Below are positions 44,571 through 52,236 of a DNA stretch of 64,000 bases, piece by piece. Source of the stretch: an uncultured Microscilla sp. (GTDB lineage: Bacteria > Bacteroidota > Bacteroidia > Cytophagales > Microscillaceae); NCBI RefSeq assembly GCF_947493425.1, contig NZ_CANLRP010000003.1, forward strand, positions 1 through 64,000, in the 5' to 3' direction. A model generated the notes under the pieces. The model saw only the letters and a program-made list of their open reading frames with translations. It had not been told where the DNA came from and did not search any database. The number at the start of each line of letters is the position of its first letter. Within the stretch, counting starts at the first letter, position 1. A program made the translations under genes and the position numbers.

Positions 44571-45059
44571 TTATTTATTTCTGCTAATATATATTTTACG
44601 TCCACGGTCATTCAAATAATAAATGCCTTTGTTGTTTTTGCTAAATTTTCGCCCAATAAAAGGTTTCTGAGCGTTTGCCTGGAGGTGTCTTACTGTAGGC
44701 TTGGCACTCGACCAGTAGATTTGTTGTTTGCTGCCTCTACGCGAGGGTTTGTACACATAGTTGCGGGTGTTTACTGCTACTCGACTTTTAATCAGGTGAC
44801 TTTTTAATACATACCCCTCATACTCCCCTTCGCCTTTGAGTTTTACATTTACATACGCCCAAATACTGTTAGACGATTTTTCAAGGCTTACCAAGTCTAC
44901 CTTCATTACCTCGCAGCCAGCGTGCAACACTGCTTGAACATCAGAAGATACTGCAGGTTTTTCAAACAAATTGGAATTGCTTACTTTAATGTAAGCCGTT
45001 TGAGCCATGGCAAAAGAAGTGATCAGTAAAGCCATGTAAGTAATGATGATTTTTTTCAT
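44571..45059 (-). CDS. Secreted protein with an SH3-like N-terminal domain
   Basis: A 162-residue exported protein with a signal peptide (1-19, SFAMA then Q). Residues about 22-92 (AYIKVSNSNLFEKPAVSSDVQAVLHAG...GYVLKSHL) look like a bacterial SH3 domain, which often binds cell wall or proteins. The C-terminal 65 residues are very basic, with repeated KPSRRGSKQ and RKFSKNNKGIYYLNDRGRKIY, and are not recognised. The final part resembles small basic surface modules. The function is unknown. Confidence 0.7.
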   Translation of the reverse strand: MKKIIITYMALLITSFAMAQTAYIKVSNSNLFEKPAVSSDVQAVLHAGCEVMKVDLVSLEKSSNSIWAYVNVKLKGEGEYEGYVLKSHLIKSRVAVNTRNYVYKPSRRGSKQQIYWSSAKPTVRHLQANAQKPFIGRKFSKNNKGIYYLNDRGRKIYISRNK

Positions 45060-45404
45060 TGATATTTAATTTAACTACGCGGTTCGTATTTTAATAGTAC
45101 AAATATCTATAATTATATTAAGTAATCAAATACTAAATTGTACTTAATTAAGCAAGTTTTTTTTTAGTTTTTACTGCAAAAATTTTAACTTACTGTATTT
45201 GAGTAGGTTTACTGTATTTATAGGCTATGCCTTCTTTCTAAAAAAATGACAAACAAAGTAGCCCCGTGCGTACAAACTGTACTGAACGATGGGGTGGGAG
45301 AGGAGGGGGGAAGAAGAAAAACAAAAAAATACAGTGCAAAAATTATAATATCAATGCACAAGCTACTAACTTGCGCATCTAAAAGTGAAGATATAAATTA
45401 TTAT
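45060..45404. other. Intergenic region upstream of carA
   Basis: About 345 bases. The reading frame of carA is open back to 45246, but the 53 extra residues are Lys-rich and low in complexity, lack any family similarity and precede the standard N-terminus, so I treat this as untranslated. No clear promoter or pyrimidine-sensing hairpin was seen. Confidence 0.5.
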
Positions 45405-46487
45405 ATGGAGGCTGTTTTACTTTTAGAAGATCAGACCATTTTTCGAGGCAAAGCCTTGGGCAAAATTGGTACTACTACAGGCGAGTTGTGTTTTAATACT
45501 GGTATGACCGGATACCAGGAGATATACACCGACCCATCTTATTTTGGGCAAATCGTCATCAATACCACCTCACACATTGGTAACTACGGAACCATCGACG
45601 AAGACAATGAGTCGAATAGTGTGAAAATAAACGGAATGGTATGCAATTATTTCTCACCCATTTATTCCCGCAAAACTGCTGATAGTTCGCTCCAAGATTA
45701 CCTGGAAGCTGCCAACTTGGTAGGCATAAGCGATATAGATACCAGGGCATTGGTAAAGCACATTCGGCACAAGGGAGCAATGAACGCGGTTATTTCTTCA
45801 GAAAATACTGACCTTGAATTTTTGAAAACCAAATTGGCCGAAACCCCTTCAATGGCTGGGCTGGAGCTTGCCTCTAAGGTAACTACTGCGGAACCTTATT
45901 TTTTGGGCAGTGAAGGTGCCAGGTTTAGGGTGGCAGTGCTTGACTTGGGGATTAAAACCAACATTCTGAACAATTTCCACGAGCGTGATTGTTACTGTAA
46001 GGTGTTTCCGGCAAAAGCTTCTTTGGAAGAAATGCAGGAGTTTCAACCTCATGGCTACTTTATTTCTAATGGACCTGGCGATCCGGCATCTATGCCTTAT
46101 GCAGTTGAAACAGTGAAAGAAATGTTGGCAACCAATACTCCAGTATTTGGTATTTGTTTGGGGCACCAGGTAATTGCCTTGGCAATGGGGGTAAAAACCT
46201 ATAAAATGCATAATGGGCACCGTGGCTTGAACCACCCTGTCAAAAACCTCATTACAGGTAAGAGTGAAATTACTTCGCAAAACCACGGTTTTGGTGTAGA
46301 TCGCAAATCGGTTGAGGGCAACAAGGACATCATTGTTACTCATGTAAACCTCAACGATGATACGGTAGCAGGCATTAAGATTAAAGGCAAGAAAGCATTC
46401 TCGGTACAATACCACCCTGAGTCTTCGCCGGGTCCACACGATTCTCGCTACTTGTTCGACGAGTTTATTCGCCTCATGGCAGACTAA
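45405..46487 (+). CDS. carA: Carbamoyl-phosphate synthase small subunit
   Basis: A 360-residue glutaminase subunit that supplies ammonia to CarB for arginine and pyrimidine synthesis. The start at ATG 45405 gives MEAVLLLEDQTIFRGKALG, the standard family N-terminus. The N-terminal domain has GELCFNTGMTGYQEIYTDPSY; the class I amidotransferase domain has FISNGPGDPASM, the nucleophile in VFGICLGHQ and the His-Glu pair in VQYHPESSPGPHDS. No carB is adjacent. The gene stands alone and is followed by a terminator. Confidence 0.96.
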   Translation: MEAVLLLEDQTIFRGKALGKIGTTTGELCFNTGMTGYQEIYTDPSYFGQIVINTTSHIGNYGTIDEDNESNSVKINGMVCNYFSPIYSRKTADSSLQDYLEAANLVGISDIDTRALVKHIRHKGAMNAVISSENTDLEFLKTKLAETPSMAGLELASKVTTAEPYFLGSEGARFRVAVLDLGIKTNILNNFHERDCYCKVFPAKASLEEMQEFQPHGYFISNGPGDPASMPYAVETVKEMLATNTPVFGICLGHQVIALAMGVKTYKMHNGHRGLNHPVKNLITGKSEITSQNHGFGVDRKSVEGNKDIIVTHVNLNDDTVAGIKIKGKKAFSVQYHPESSPGPHDSRYLFDEFIRLMAD

Positions 46488-46550
46488 AGTACATCATTCA
46501 TTAAACGCTTCCTTGTTTGAATTAGGAAGTATTCAATAAGTTTTTGTCCC

Positions 46551-46592
46551 ACACCTAAAGCGGCTCTTGAGCAAAGCTTTAGGTGTTTTTTT
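46551..46592 (+). terminator. Intrinsic terminator of carA
   Basis: ACACCTAAAGC (46551-46561) pairs with GCTTTAGGTGT (46576-46586), followed by T. It lies 63 bases after the stop codon. Confidence 0.82.
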
Positions 46593-46722
46593 ATTTACTC
46601 CCGAAGCCTGTTGGTTTGATCAAATGCAAATACATGTAGAGTGGATAGAAAGACAAGGATATTTGTTGTATCAAACTAAGGCACATATACCACAAATGTG
46701 TGATTGGTTGATAGTATAAATT

Positions 46723-47784
46723 TTAAAGTAGCAATATATTGTATAAGCGTTCATTTATGTAATAATTAGCTTGCCCTAGTTTGGCTTTCTTGAGAAAACC
46801 ATCATTAGCTAAAGTATTTAAATAATTGGCTGCAGTCTTTCGTGAAACACCTAAGTCTTTTTCCATAAATTCAATTTTTGTATATGGGTGTTTAAATAAG
46901 TTATTTAATAAATCCTGACTATAAAATTTTTTATACTGTGCTCTAATTGAATGTTTGTACTCAGACATTAATTGTTGTATATTTTTTACTACTTGAATTG
47001 TTTCGTTAGCAATATTTTCTACGCCTGTTATAATGTAGAGAAGCCAAGGTTCCCAGTTGTTTGTTTCTCTTACATCTTGCAACAATCTATAGTATTCAGC
47101 CTTATTTGCAATAATGTAACGGCTAAGGTATAAAATGGGTAATTCGAGTAGGTCTTTAATTACTAGGTAAAGCACATTAATAATACGTCCAGTCCGTCCA
47201 TTGCCATCATAAAAAGGGTGAATACTTTCAAATTGATGATGTATTATAGCCATTTTTATTAATGGATCTAAATCTGATAAGTCGTCATCATTAATAAACC
47301 TCTCTAGGTTTGTCATCAATTCTTGTATTTCTTGGGCGTTTTGTGGTGGCGTATATACTACCTGACCTGTAGTAGCATTTGTGAGCGTAGTCCCAGGGTT
47401 TGCTCTGAGCCCAGCATTATTTTTTTCAAGAGTTTCCTGTATTTTTTGTATTTGATTAACTGTTAAAACCTTGTGTGTAGATATTAAATCAAATCCATGT
47501 TTTAGTGCCGCAATATAATTCTGAACTTCTTTTGCTTCTAGTGATTTAATACCTTCTAAACTTAATTCGGCTTTGTATAAATCGTCGTGTGTAGTGATAA
47601 TGTTTTCTATAGCACTACTATCTTTTGCCTCCTGCAGTACCAATGCATTAATTAAAATAGCTGCATTAGGGATACTAGATACTACTCCTTTTAATTCAGC
47701 TAGTGCTTTGTTTGCAGTATTTACTTTTTTTAATACTTGTTTAGTCTCTAAGTCGTATGGTAATGGTAGTTTTTGAATACTCAT
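46723..47784 (-). CDS. Fic-family protein (AMPylase-type) with N-terminal inhibitory motif
   Basis: A 353-residue protein. The Fic core motif HPFYDGNGRTGR (about 188-199) is intact, so transfer of AMP or a similar group to a hydroxyl side chain is expected. An upstream SxxxEN motif (S56, E60, N61 in KDSSAIENI) matches the inhibitory helix of class II Fic proteins, so the protein is probably self-inhibited. The C-terminal region (about 285-350, GVSRKTAANYLNTLANDGFLKKAKLGQANYY) is a winged helix, as in many stand-alone Fic proteins. No antitoxin gene is adjacent. The gene is noticeably AT-rich and has 41-bp repeats in front. Confidence 0.93.
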   Translation of the reverse strand: MSIQKLPLPYDLETKQVLKKVNTANKALAELKGVVSSIPNAAILINALVLQEAKDSSAIENIITTHDDLYKAELSLEGIKSLEAKEVQNYIAALKHGFDLISTHKVLTVNQIQKIQETLEKNNAGLRANPGTTLTNATTGQVVYTPPQNAQEIQELMTNLERFINDDDLSDLDPLIKMAIIHHQFESIHPFYDGNGRTGRIINVLYLVIKDLLELPILYLSRYIIANKAEYYRLLQDVRETNNWEPWLLYIITGVENIANETIQVVKNIQQLMSEYKHSIRAQYKKFYSQDLLNNLFKHPYTKIEFMEKDLGVSRKTAANYLNTLANDGFLKKAKLGQANYYINERLYNILLL

Positions 47785-47810
47785 ATTAGAATAAAAGTGG
47801 AAATTTTACT

Positions 47811-47915
47811 CAAAGGAAAATAGATATGGGAAGAAAATCAAAAAATCTACCCAAAGGGATATAGATATGGGAAGAAAATCAAAAAATCTACCCAAAGGAA
47901 AATAGATATGGGAAG
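47811..47915. repeat. 41-bp tandem repeat (2.5 copies) upstream of the Fic gene
   Basis: Units start at 47811, 47852 and 47893 with a constant period of 41; the third is a 23-base partial copy. Units 1 and 2 differ only at about three positions (GGAAAAT against GGGATAT). There are no spacers, so this is not a CRISPR array. It sits 27 bases upstream of the fic start codon, where promoter or operator sites are expected. Confidence 0.9.
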
Positions 47916-47943
47916 TGTAATAGCAAATTTGTAGCTTCACCAC

Positions 47944-47980
47944 AAAAAAATAACCCCGCTTCTGTACAAGAAACGAGGTT
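47944..47980 (-). terminator. Intrinsic terminator of the elongation factor G gene
   Basis: On the minus strand AACCTCGTTTCT (47980-47969) pairs with AGAAGCGGGGTT (47963-47952), with one wobble pair and one unpaired step, followed by a run of T after one A. It starts 6 bases after the stop codon. Confidence 0.8.
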
Positions 47981-47985
47981 TTGAT

Positions 47986-50079
47986 TTAGGCAATAATACT
48001 CAATTGCTCCAACACTTTTTGTTCAAGTTGTTTAGGCACTTTGGCATATTGCAAAAAGCTCAAACTGGCAGACGCACGCCCCGAAGATAAACCACGGATG
48101 GCAGGTACATAACCAAACAATTCGCTCAAAGGTACTTCTGCCTTGACAATCTGTGATCCGGCTTTGGTTTCCAAGCCTACAATCATACCCCGACGGCGGT
48201 TAATGTCGCCATTAATCACCCCAGTATATTCTTCAGGAGTAGTAGCTTCTACCATCATCACAGGTTCAAGCAAACAAGGTTTTGCCAGGGGTGCTGCCTC
48301 TTTGAATCCTTCTAGTGCTGCTTGTTCAAAATCTTGGGCAGTAGAGTCATTCTCATGAATACCACCATCAAACAAACGTACTTGCATCGATTCTATGGGG
48401 TAACCCGCTAATATACCCTGTTGCATGCCGAGCTCAAAGCCTTTTCTCACCGAAGGAATAAACTCCTGAGGAATTGCCCCTCCTTTGATGTTGCTTATAA
48501 ACTCTAGTCCAGGTTTACCATCTTCGCGTGGCGATAATTCAAAGGCTATTTTGGCATAACTACCACTGCCACCGTTTTGTCGCTTAAGCAAATAGGTATG
48601 TTTTACCGACTGAGTAAGTACTTCTTTATAAGCTACTTGAGGCGCCCCTTTTCGGATACTAAGCTCAAAATCGTTTTGCATACGATCTATCACTACCTCA
48701 AGGTGCAATTCGCCCATTCCACGCAAAATAGTTTGTCCGGTTTGGTGGTTTACCTCCAGTTTTATCGAAGGGTCTTCCTCTTTTACTTTTTCAAGCGCTT
48801 TGCCTAATTTATCGGCTTCTTTTTGGTTTTGAGCTTCTATAGCATATCCAATGACTGGCTCAGGAAACTGCATGGCTTCCAACACTATAGGTTGCCCTTG
48901 GGCAGTCAAAGTATCCCCAGTACGGGCATCTTTGAGCCCCACAACAGCACAAATATCACCAGCCGAAGCTTGGTCGATGCCTTCATATTTATCAGACAAA
49001 ATTTGCCGCAAACGACTTGCCCTGACTTTTTGCCCTGTACGCATATTGTTTACAAAATCGCCCCGGTTAAGGACACCAGAGTATACCCTTACGAGCGCCA
49101 TTTTACCCACAAACTTGTCTACCAACACCTTGAAAACCAGCCCTGAAAATGGCGCATTAACGGTTGTTTGACGTACTTCTTCTTGTTCGGTTTCAGGGTT
49201 TATACCCACTACTTCGCTTTTGTCTTGAGGCGAAGGCAAGTAGTCAATGACAGCATCAAGTAAGGGTTGTACTCCTTTGTTTTTATATGCCGAACCAGCC
49301 AAAACAGGGGTAATGTGCATTTGCAAAGTAGCTTGTCTAATGGCGCGCATAAGGTCAGCTATTGTGATGCTTTCGGCATTTTCTACATATTTGCTCAACA
49401 ACACCTGGTCATACTCAGCTACCTGTTCCAGCAAATGTTCACGCCAATGCAACGCTTCTGCCTGCCACTCTTCAGGAACCGGAAGTCGTTGGAAGGTTTG
49501 CCCTACGTCATCATCGTTCCAGACAATAAAATTCATATTTAACAAATCAATTACGCCCCTAAAGTTGTCTTCAGCCCCCACTGGAAGCTGCAAAGGCACA
49601 GCATTCGTTTTCAAACGTTGCTTCATTTCAGCCACTACTCTCAAAAAATTAGCTCCTTTGCGATCCATTTTATTCACAAAAGCCAACCTTGGTACTCCAT
49701 AACGGTCGGCTTGTCGCCATACAGTTTCTGATTGGGGCTCTACCCCCGAAGCAGCACAAAACAACATGACTGCTCCATCGAGTACTCGTAGTGAACGTTC
49801 TACCTCTACCGTAAAGTCTACGTGCCCTGGAGTGTCTATCAGGTTGAACTGATATTTTTGCCCCTGATGCTGCCAAAAGGTAGTAATGGCGGCAGAAGAA
49901 ATAGTAATGCCTCGTTTTTCTTCTTGTGGGTCACTGTCCATGGTAGTGTTACCGTGGTGCACTTCGCCCATTTTATGAATCATTCCAGTGTAGTACAATA
50001 TGCGTTCAGTAGTGGTAGTTTTTCCAGCGTCTACATGCGCCATTATACCCAGGTTACGAAGGTTACTTAACTTTTTCAT
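47986..50079 (-). CDS. fusA: Elongation factor G, divergent stand-alone copy
   Basis: A 697-residue translational GTPase that should drive translocation or ribosome recycling. I use the ATG at 50079, giving [23 protein letters not shown]; an in-frame ATG at 50121 lies beyond it. All GTP motifs are intact: AHVDAGKTT (G1), RGITIS (G2), DTPGH (G3) and NKMD (G4), and domains II-V are complete ([39 protein letters not shown]). Residues near switch I ([17 protein letters not shown]) differ from the MDWMEQEQERG usual in the main EF-G. It is not beside rpsL, rpsG or tuf. It is therefore probably a second EF-G, and the long leader with two terminators suggests conditional expression. Confidence 0.88.
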   Translation of the reverse strand: MKKLSNLRNLGIMAHVDAGKTTTTERILYYTGMIHKMGEVHHGNTTMDSDPQEEKRGITISSAAITTFWQHQGQKYQFNLIDTPGHVDFTVEVERSLRVLDGAVMLFCAASGVEPQSETVWRQADRYGVPRLAFVNKMDRKGANFLRVVAEMKQRLKTNAVPLQLPVGAEDNFRGVIDLLNMNFIVWNDDDVGQTFQRLPVPEEWQAEALHWREHLLEQVAEYDQVLLSKYVENAESITIADLMRAIRQATLQMHITPVLAGSAYKNKGVQPLLDAVIDYLPSPQDKSEVVGINPETEQEEVRQTTVNAPFSGLVFKVLVDKFVGKMALVRVYSGVLNRGDFVNNMRTGQKVRASRLRQILSDKYEGIDQASAGDICAVVGLKDARTGDTLTAQGQPIVLEAMQFPEPVIGYAIEAQNQKEADKLGKALEKVKEEDPSIKLEVNHQTGQTILRGMGELHLEVVIDRMQNDFELSIRKGAPQVAYKEVLTQSVKHTYLLKRQNGGSGSYAKIAFELSPREDGKPGLEFISNIKGGAIPQEFIPSVRKGFELGMQQGILAGYPIESMQVRLFDGGIHENDSTAQDFEQAALEGFKEAAPLAKPCLLEPVMMVEATTPEEYTGVINGDINRRRGMIVGLETKAGSQIVKAEVPLSELFGYVPAIRGLSSGRASASLSFLQYAKVPKQLEQKVLEQLSIIA

Positions 50080-50138
50080 AAGATAATTGATTTTAAAAAT
50101 TGAACTAAAATTTGATAGCAAAGCTGATGAAAGGGCAC

Positions 50139-50168
50139 AAAAAAAGCCTCCCTAAGAATAGAGAGGCT
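50139..50168 (-). terminator. Attenuator-type terminator 60 bases upstream of EF-G
   Basis: On the minus strand AGCCTC (50168-50163) pairs with GAGGCT (50050-series, 50150-50145 side of the stem), with two further pairs above one mismatch, then seven T (50145-50139). It lies between a short open reading frame and the EF-G start, so readthrough is needed for EF-G expression unless a promoter lies inside the 60 bases. TTCTTAGGG in its loop and 3' arm (50158-50150) can pair with an upstream segment instead. Confidence 0.8.
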
Positions 50169-50196
50169 CTTGACAATGACTTACAGGTGTGTTGAA

Positions 50197-50262
50197 TCAC
50201 CAGTTTAGCATCGGCAATAGGCATCTGTTCTTAGAGGGTAAATCCCTAAGAGGCAAAGTCAT
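50197..50262 (-). CDS. Putative 21-residue leader peptide (EF-G leader, second unit)
   Basis: A short frame ATG to TGA encoding MTLPLRDLPSKNRC followed by LLPMLNW. It ends 29 bases before the attenuator-type terminator. Its codons 4-7 (TCTTAGGG, 50251-50244) pair with codons 9-13 (CCCTCTAAGA, 50238-50229) in a hairpin. The same downstream segment can pair with TTCTTAG in the terminator. A ribosome held on the early codons would free it and block termination. This is inferred from layout; no translation signal apart from an AT-rich leader is visible. Confidence 0.55.
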   Translation of the reverse strand: MTLPLRDLPSKNRCLLPMLNW

Positions 50263-50443
50263 GAAAAGTAATTTGCTTATCTGAATAAGCGTTTGAACAG
50301 ATTGTCGATACATCATTTTATACAGTATTTTCACGCGTTTTACAACAGTAATACGCTATAAGCGAAAAGTAGAACTGACTCAATCATCATCAGTTAACTA
50401 CAACCACTTTTTAGAGGTATATATAATTTTGTCTTTTTTACAC

Positions 50444-50475
50444 AAAAAAAGCCTTTCCCAAAAAAGGAAAGGCTT
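50444..50475 (-). terminator. Intrinsic terminator after the first leader reading frame
   Basis: On the minus strand AAGCCTTTCC (50475-50466) pairs perfectly with GGAAAGGCTT (50458-50449), followed by T through 50444. It lies 42 bases after the 32-residue frame and about 365 bases upstream of the EF-G start codon. Confidence 0.88.
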
Positions 50476-50516
50476 CAATAGTGTGTGTGTTGTTTTGATA
50501 TCTATTGATTTGAACC

Positions 50517-50615
50517 TTACAATTTTAGGCATAATCGGAGTGCATCATTATCTATCCAGATAATGCGTACCGAAGCAATGGCTTCTATGTGATTATGTAT
50601 GTAAGGGTTTGACAT
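50517..50615 (-). CDS. Putative 32-residue leader peptide or small protein (EF-G leader, first unit)
   Basis: A short frame ATG to TAA beginning MSNPYIHNHIEAIASV and ending RIIWIDNDALRLCLKL. It begins about 60 bases after the predicted transcription start and ends before a strong terminator. A perfect 8-bp hairpin with an ATCC-type loop (50546-50565) lies inside it. It may be a leader peptide sensing translation, or a free-standing small gene with its own terminator. I do not recognise the sequence. Confidence 0.5.
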   Translation of the reverse strand: MSNPYIHNHIEAIASVRIIWIDNDALRLCLKL

Positions 50616-50681
50616 TTCTAATTTAAAATTAAACTTCTTCTTTCAAAACTACGACAAGCGCACTGAAAGGTTTCGTTAATG

Positions 50682-50708
50682 CAAAGGTAATGATATTTTT
50701 TTAACAAA
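50682..50708 (-). promoter_or_regulatory. Bacteroidota promoter of the EF-G leader
   Basis: On the minus strand TTTG (50708-50705), 15 bases, then TACCTTTG (50689-50682). The -7 element is perfect; the spacer is slightly shorter than the usual 17-23. Transcription would start near 50675, giving a leader of about 600 nt before EF-G. Confidence 0.6.
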
Positions 50709-50983
50709 AAAAAGCTTATATATTCTTGATAAAATGAAGGGTTTTAATTATAATTAAATAAAGATTTGTGGTTTTGCTGACTTGCAGTTTTTGCAAAAGC
50801 ACCACGACATTCGTGTTTATCCTTTTAATGAGCCTTTTATATTCATAACTCACCATCGGCTTATCCAATAACCTTCTTTTTTATGCTTTTAAAGCACTTT
50901 TTTGGCAACAACATCTACCTTCTTTGCGTTTTTGTTGTCATCTTGTCACACTAAAAACCTTAAAAAATTTAAACACACACACA

Positions 50984-51385
50984 ATGAAAAAGCTACTTGA
51001 TGAACACTATGTACTTGTACAATTAGATGAAGAACATAATATAATTGAGATAGTCTGGAGAAAGTTTGCCATGAGTAGACAATATCGCCAGGCTATAGAA
51101 ACAGCGTATCAGGCAATTGTAGAATATAATGTGACTGGTTGGTTGTCGGATATGACCAATGCAAGTGTAGTAGCAATGGAAGACCAACAATGGATGAAAA
51201 ATGTGATGATTCCAAAGGGGATAGCGGCAGGCATTGCCAAGGCAGCTATTGTAAAGTCGGAAGATATTAATAGCCAAAAGTTTGTCAGAAGCGTTGAGTC
51301 TGGTATGAGAAGCTTTTCTAGTGGGCATTTCGCCTCTATTGAAGAAGCCCGTGAGTGGCTTAAGAAAGAAACTGTATTGAACTAA
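50984..51385 (+). CDS. Small protein resembling STAS/SEC14-type (SpoIIAA-like) proteins
   Basis: A 133-residue cytoplasmic protein. I start at the ATG at 50984; the open frame extends upstream to 50924 without family-like sequence. The alternation of short strands and helices (YVLVQLDEEHNIIEIVWRKF, TGWLSDMTNASVVAMEDQQWM, AAIVKSEDINSQKFVRSVE, FASIEEAREWLKK) resembles the SpoIIAA-like family of Bacteroidota. If so it could be a partner for the SpoIIE-type phosphatases encoded elsewhere in the window, but it lacks an obvious phosphorylatable Ser motif. The assignment is tentative. Confidence 0.5.
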   Translation: MKKLLDEHYVLVQLDEEHNIIEIVWRKFAMSRQYRQAIETAYQAIVEYNVTGWLSDMTNASVVAMEDQQWMKNVMIPKGIAAGIAKAAIVKSEDINSQKFVRSVESGMRSFSSGHFASIEEAREWLKKETVLN

Positions 51386-51502
51386 AAACTCATGCAATAG
51401 GAGACTTATTTAGGAACGTGATTACCCCATGAATGTATTAACTGAGGGCTTTAAGTATTTGATAAACAATGCCTTCAATTAAAAATAAGCACCTTCATCG
51501 CT

Positions 51503-51771
51503 TCAGCTCGTGTCTCCACCATAGCCGTCAGGCTAATATTTTTTAGTGATTTAATCTGTCTTTCATGGCCAGATATTGATGTTTTAATCAGTGTTTGAAG
51601 ATGGCGCGCTGCGTCCTCGCGCGTGCCCAGCAAATTTTACGATGGCACACGCGAGGACGACGTGCGCAAGCTGTTTTTTTAGTTCCAAATATTTCTGTGT
51701 AAAAGAGAAGAAACACTTAGTTTTTATGGTTTTCTGCTTAGTCTGACGGCTATGGTGTCTCCACGAGCTGA
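51503..51771. mobile_element. MITE-like palindromic element
   Basis: A 269-bp element without a gene. Its ends are imperfect 34-bp inverted repeats (51503-51536 and 51738-51771) reading AGCTCGTG-xxxx-CACCATAGCCGTCAG-x-CTAA; the four mismatched central bases are TCTC against GAGA. At its centre a GC-rich hairpin (51604-51667) has a 16-bp stem with one mismatch (51612-51627 with 51644-51659) and outer GCGCG pairing. This GC-rich core is unlike the AT-rich surroundings. A T7 run after the hairpin (51673-51680) could end rightward transcription. Confidence 0.6.
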
Positions 51772-52180
51772 TCGAAACCTTGAAAAACACTGTTCCCAGG
51801 CGCTGTAATGAGGCGATTTGTGAAGACACAAACCGAGGTGAAAAAATAGTAGGGTAGAGTACTGCACAATCCCCAACCTGAGATGATATACCCCCAAAAA
51901 AGAAAGTGGTAATTTTTATAGTGAAAAAAACAGTATATTGAAGTCTATAGAGCCAATGTTGATCATAAAGTGTAATTTATAAAAAAGCAATGGTTTTGTT
52001 TGACGCAATTGACGAATTGCCACCAATAATTGATCAAATGCCTGGCTTACTTTACCACCCACAAATAAACACCTATTTCACCGTCTTGTCACCCCTTAAT
52101 CTTTTAAATATGGTCACTAGACAGCGATAAACCGTTATTTGCTCCCGCTATTTTTTTTAAAACTTGTATTTTTTGAAACA
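51772..52180. other. Intergenic region between the MITE-like element and the ABC operon
   Basis: About 400 bases with no gene. A small hairpin TTTGTG-aaga-CACAAA lies at 51817-51832. Near the right end TATTTTTTG (52168-52176) resembles TAnnTTTG with one extra T and could be the -7 element of the ABC operon. Confidence 0.45.
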
Positions 52181-52234
52181 TTTGAGTAGTATTGTAGTGT
52201 ATTAGTTAAGTAGTACACTAAATCACTACTCAAA
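52181..52234 (+). promoter_or_regulatory. Nested inverted-repeat operator of the YtrA/GntR-controlled ABC operon
   Basis: TTTGAGTAGT (52181-52190) and ACTACTCAAA (52225-52234) are perfect 10-bp inverted repeats ending two bases before the ATPase start codon. Inside them TAGTGTA (52195-52201) and TACACTA (52214-52220) form a second perfect pair. AGTGTA...TACACT with a spacer of about this length is the known operator form of Bacillus YtrA-type repressors, and a YtrA-like gene is third in this operon. Confidence 0.7.
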
Positions 52235-52236
52235 CA

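Noticed and set aside
45246-45404. 53-residue N-terminal extension of CarA
   Set aside because: The extension is Lys-rich and unlike any CarA; the ATG at 45405 gives the standard N-terminus.
47811-47915. 41-bp repeats considered as a CRISPR array
   Set aside because: The units are directly joined with no variable spacers, there are only 2.5 copies and no cas gene is present.
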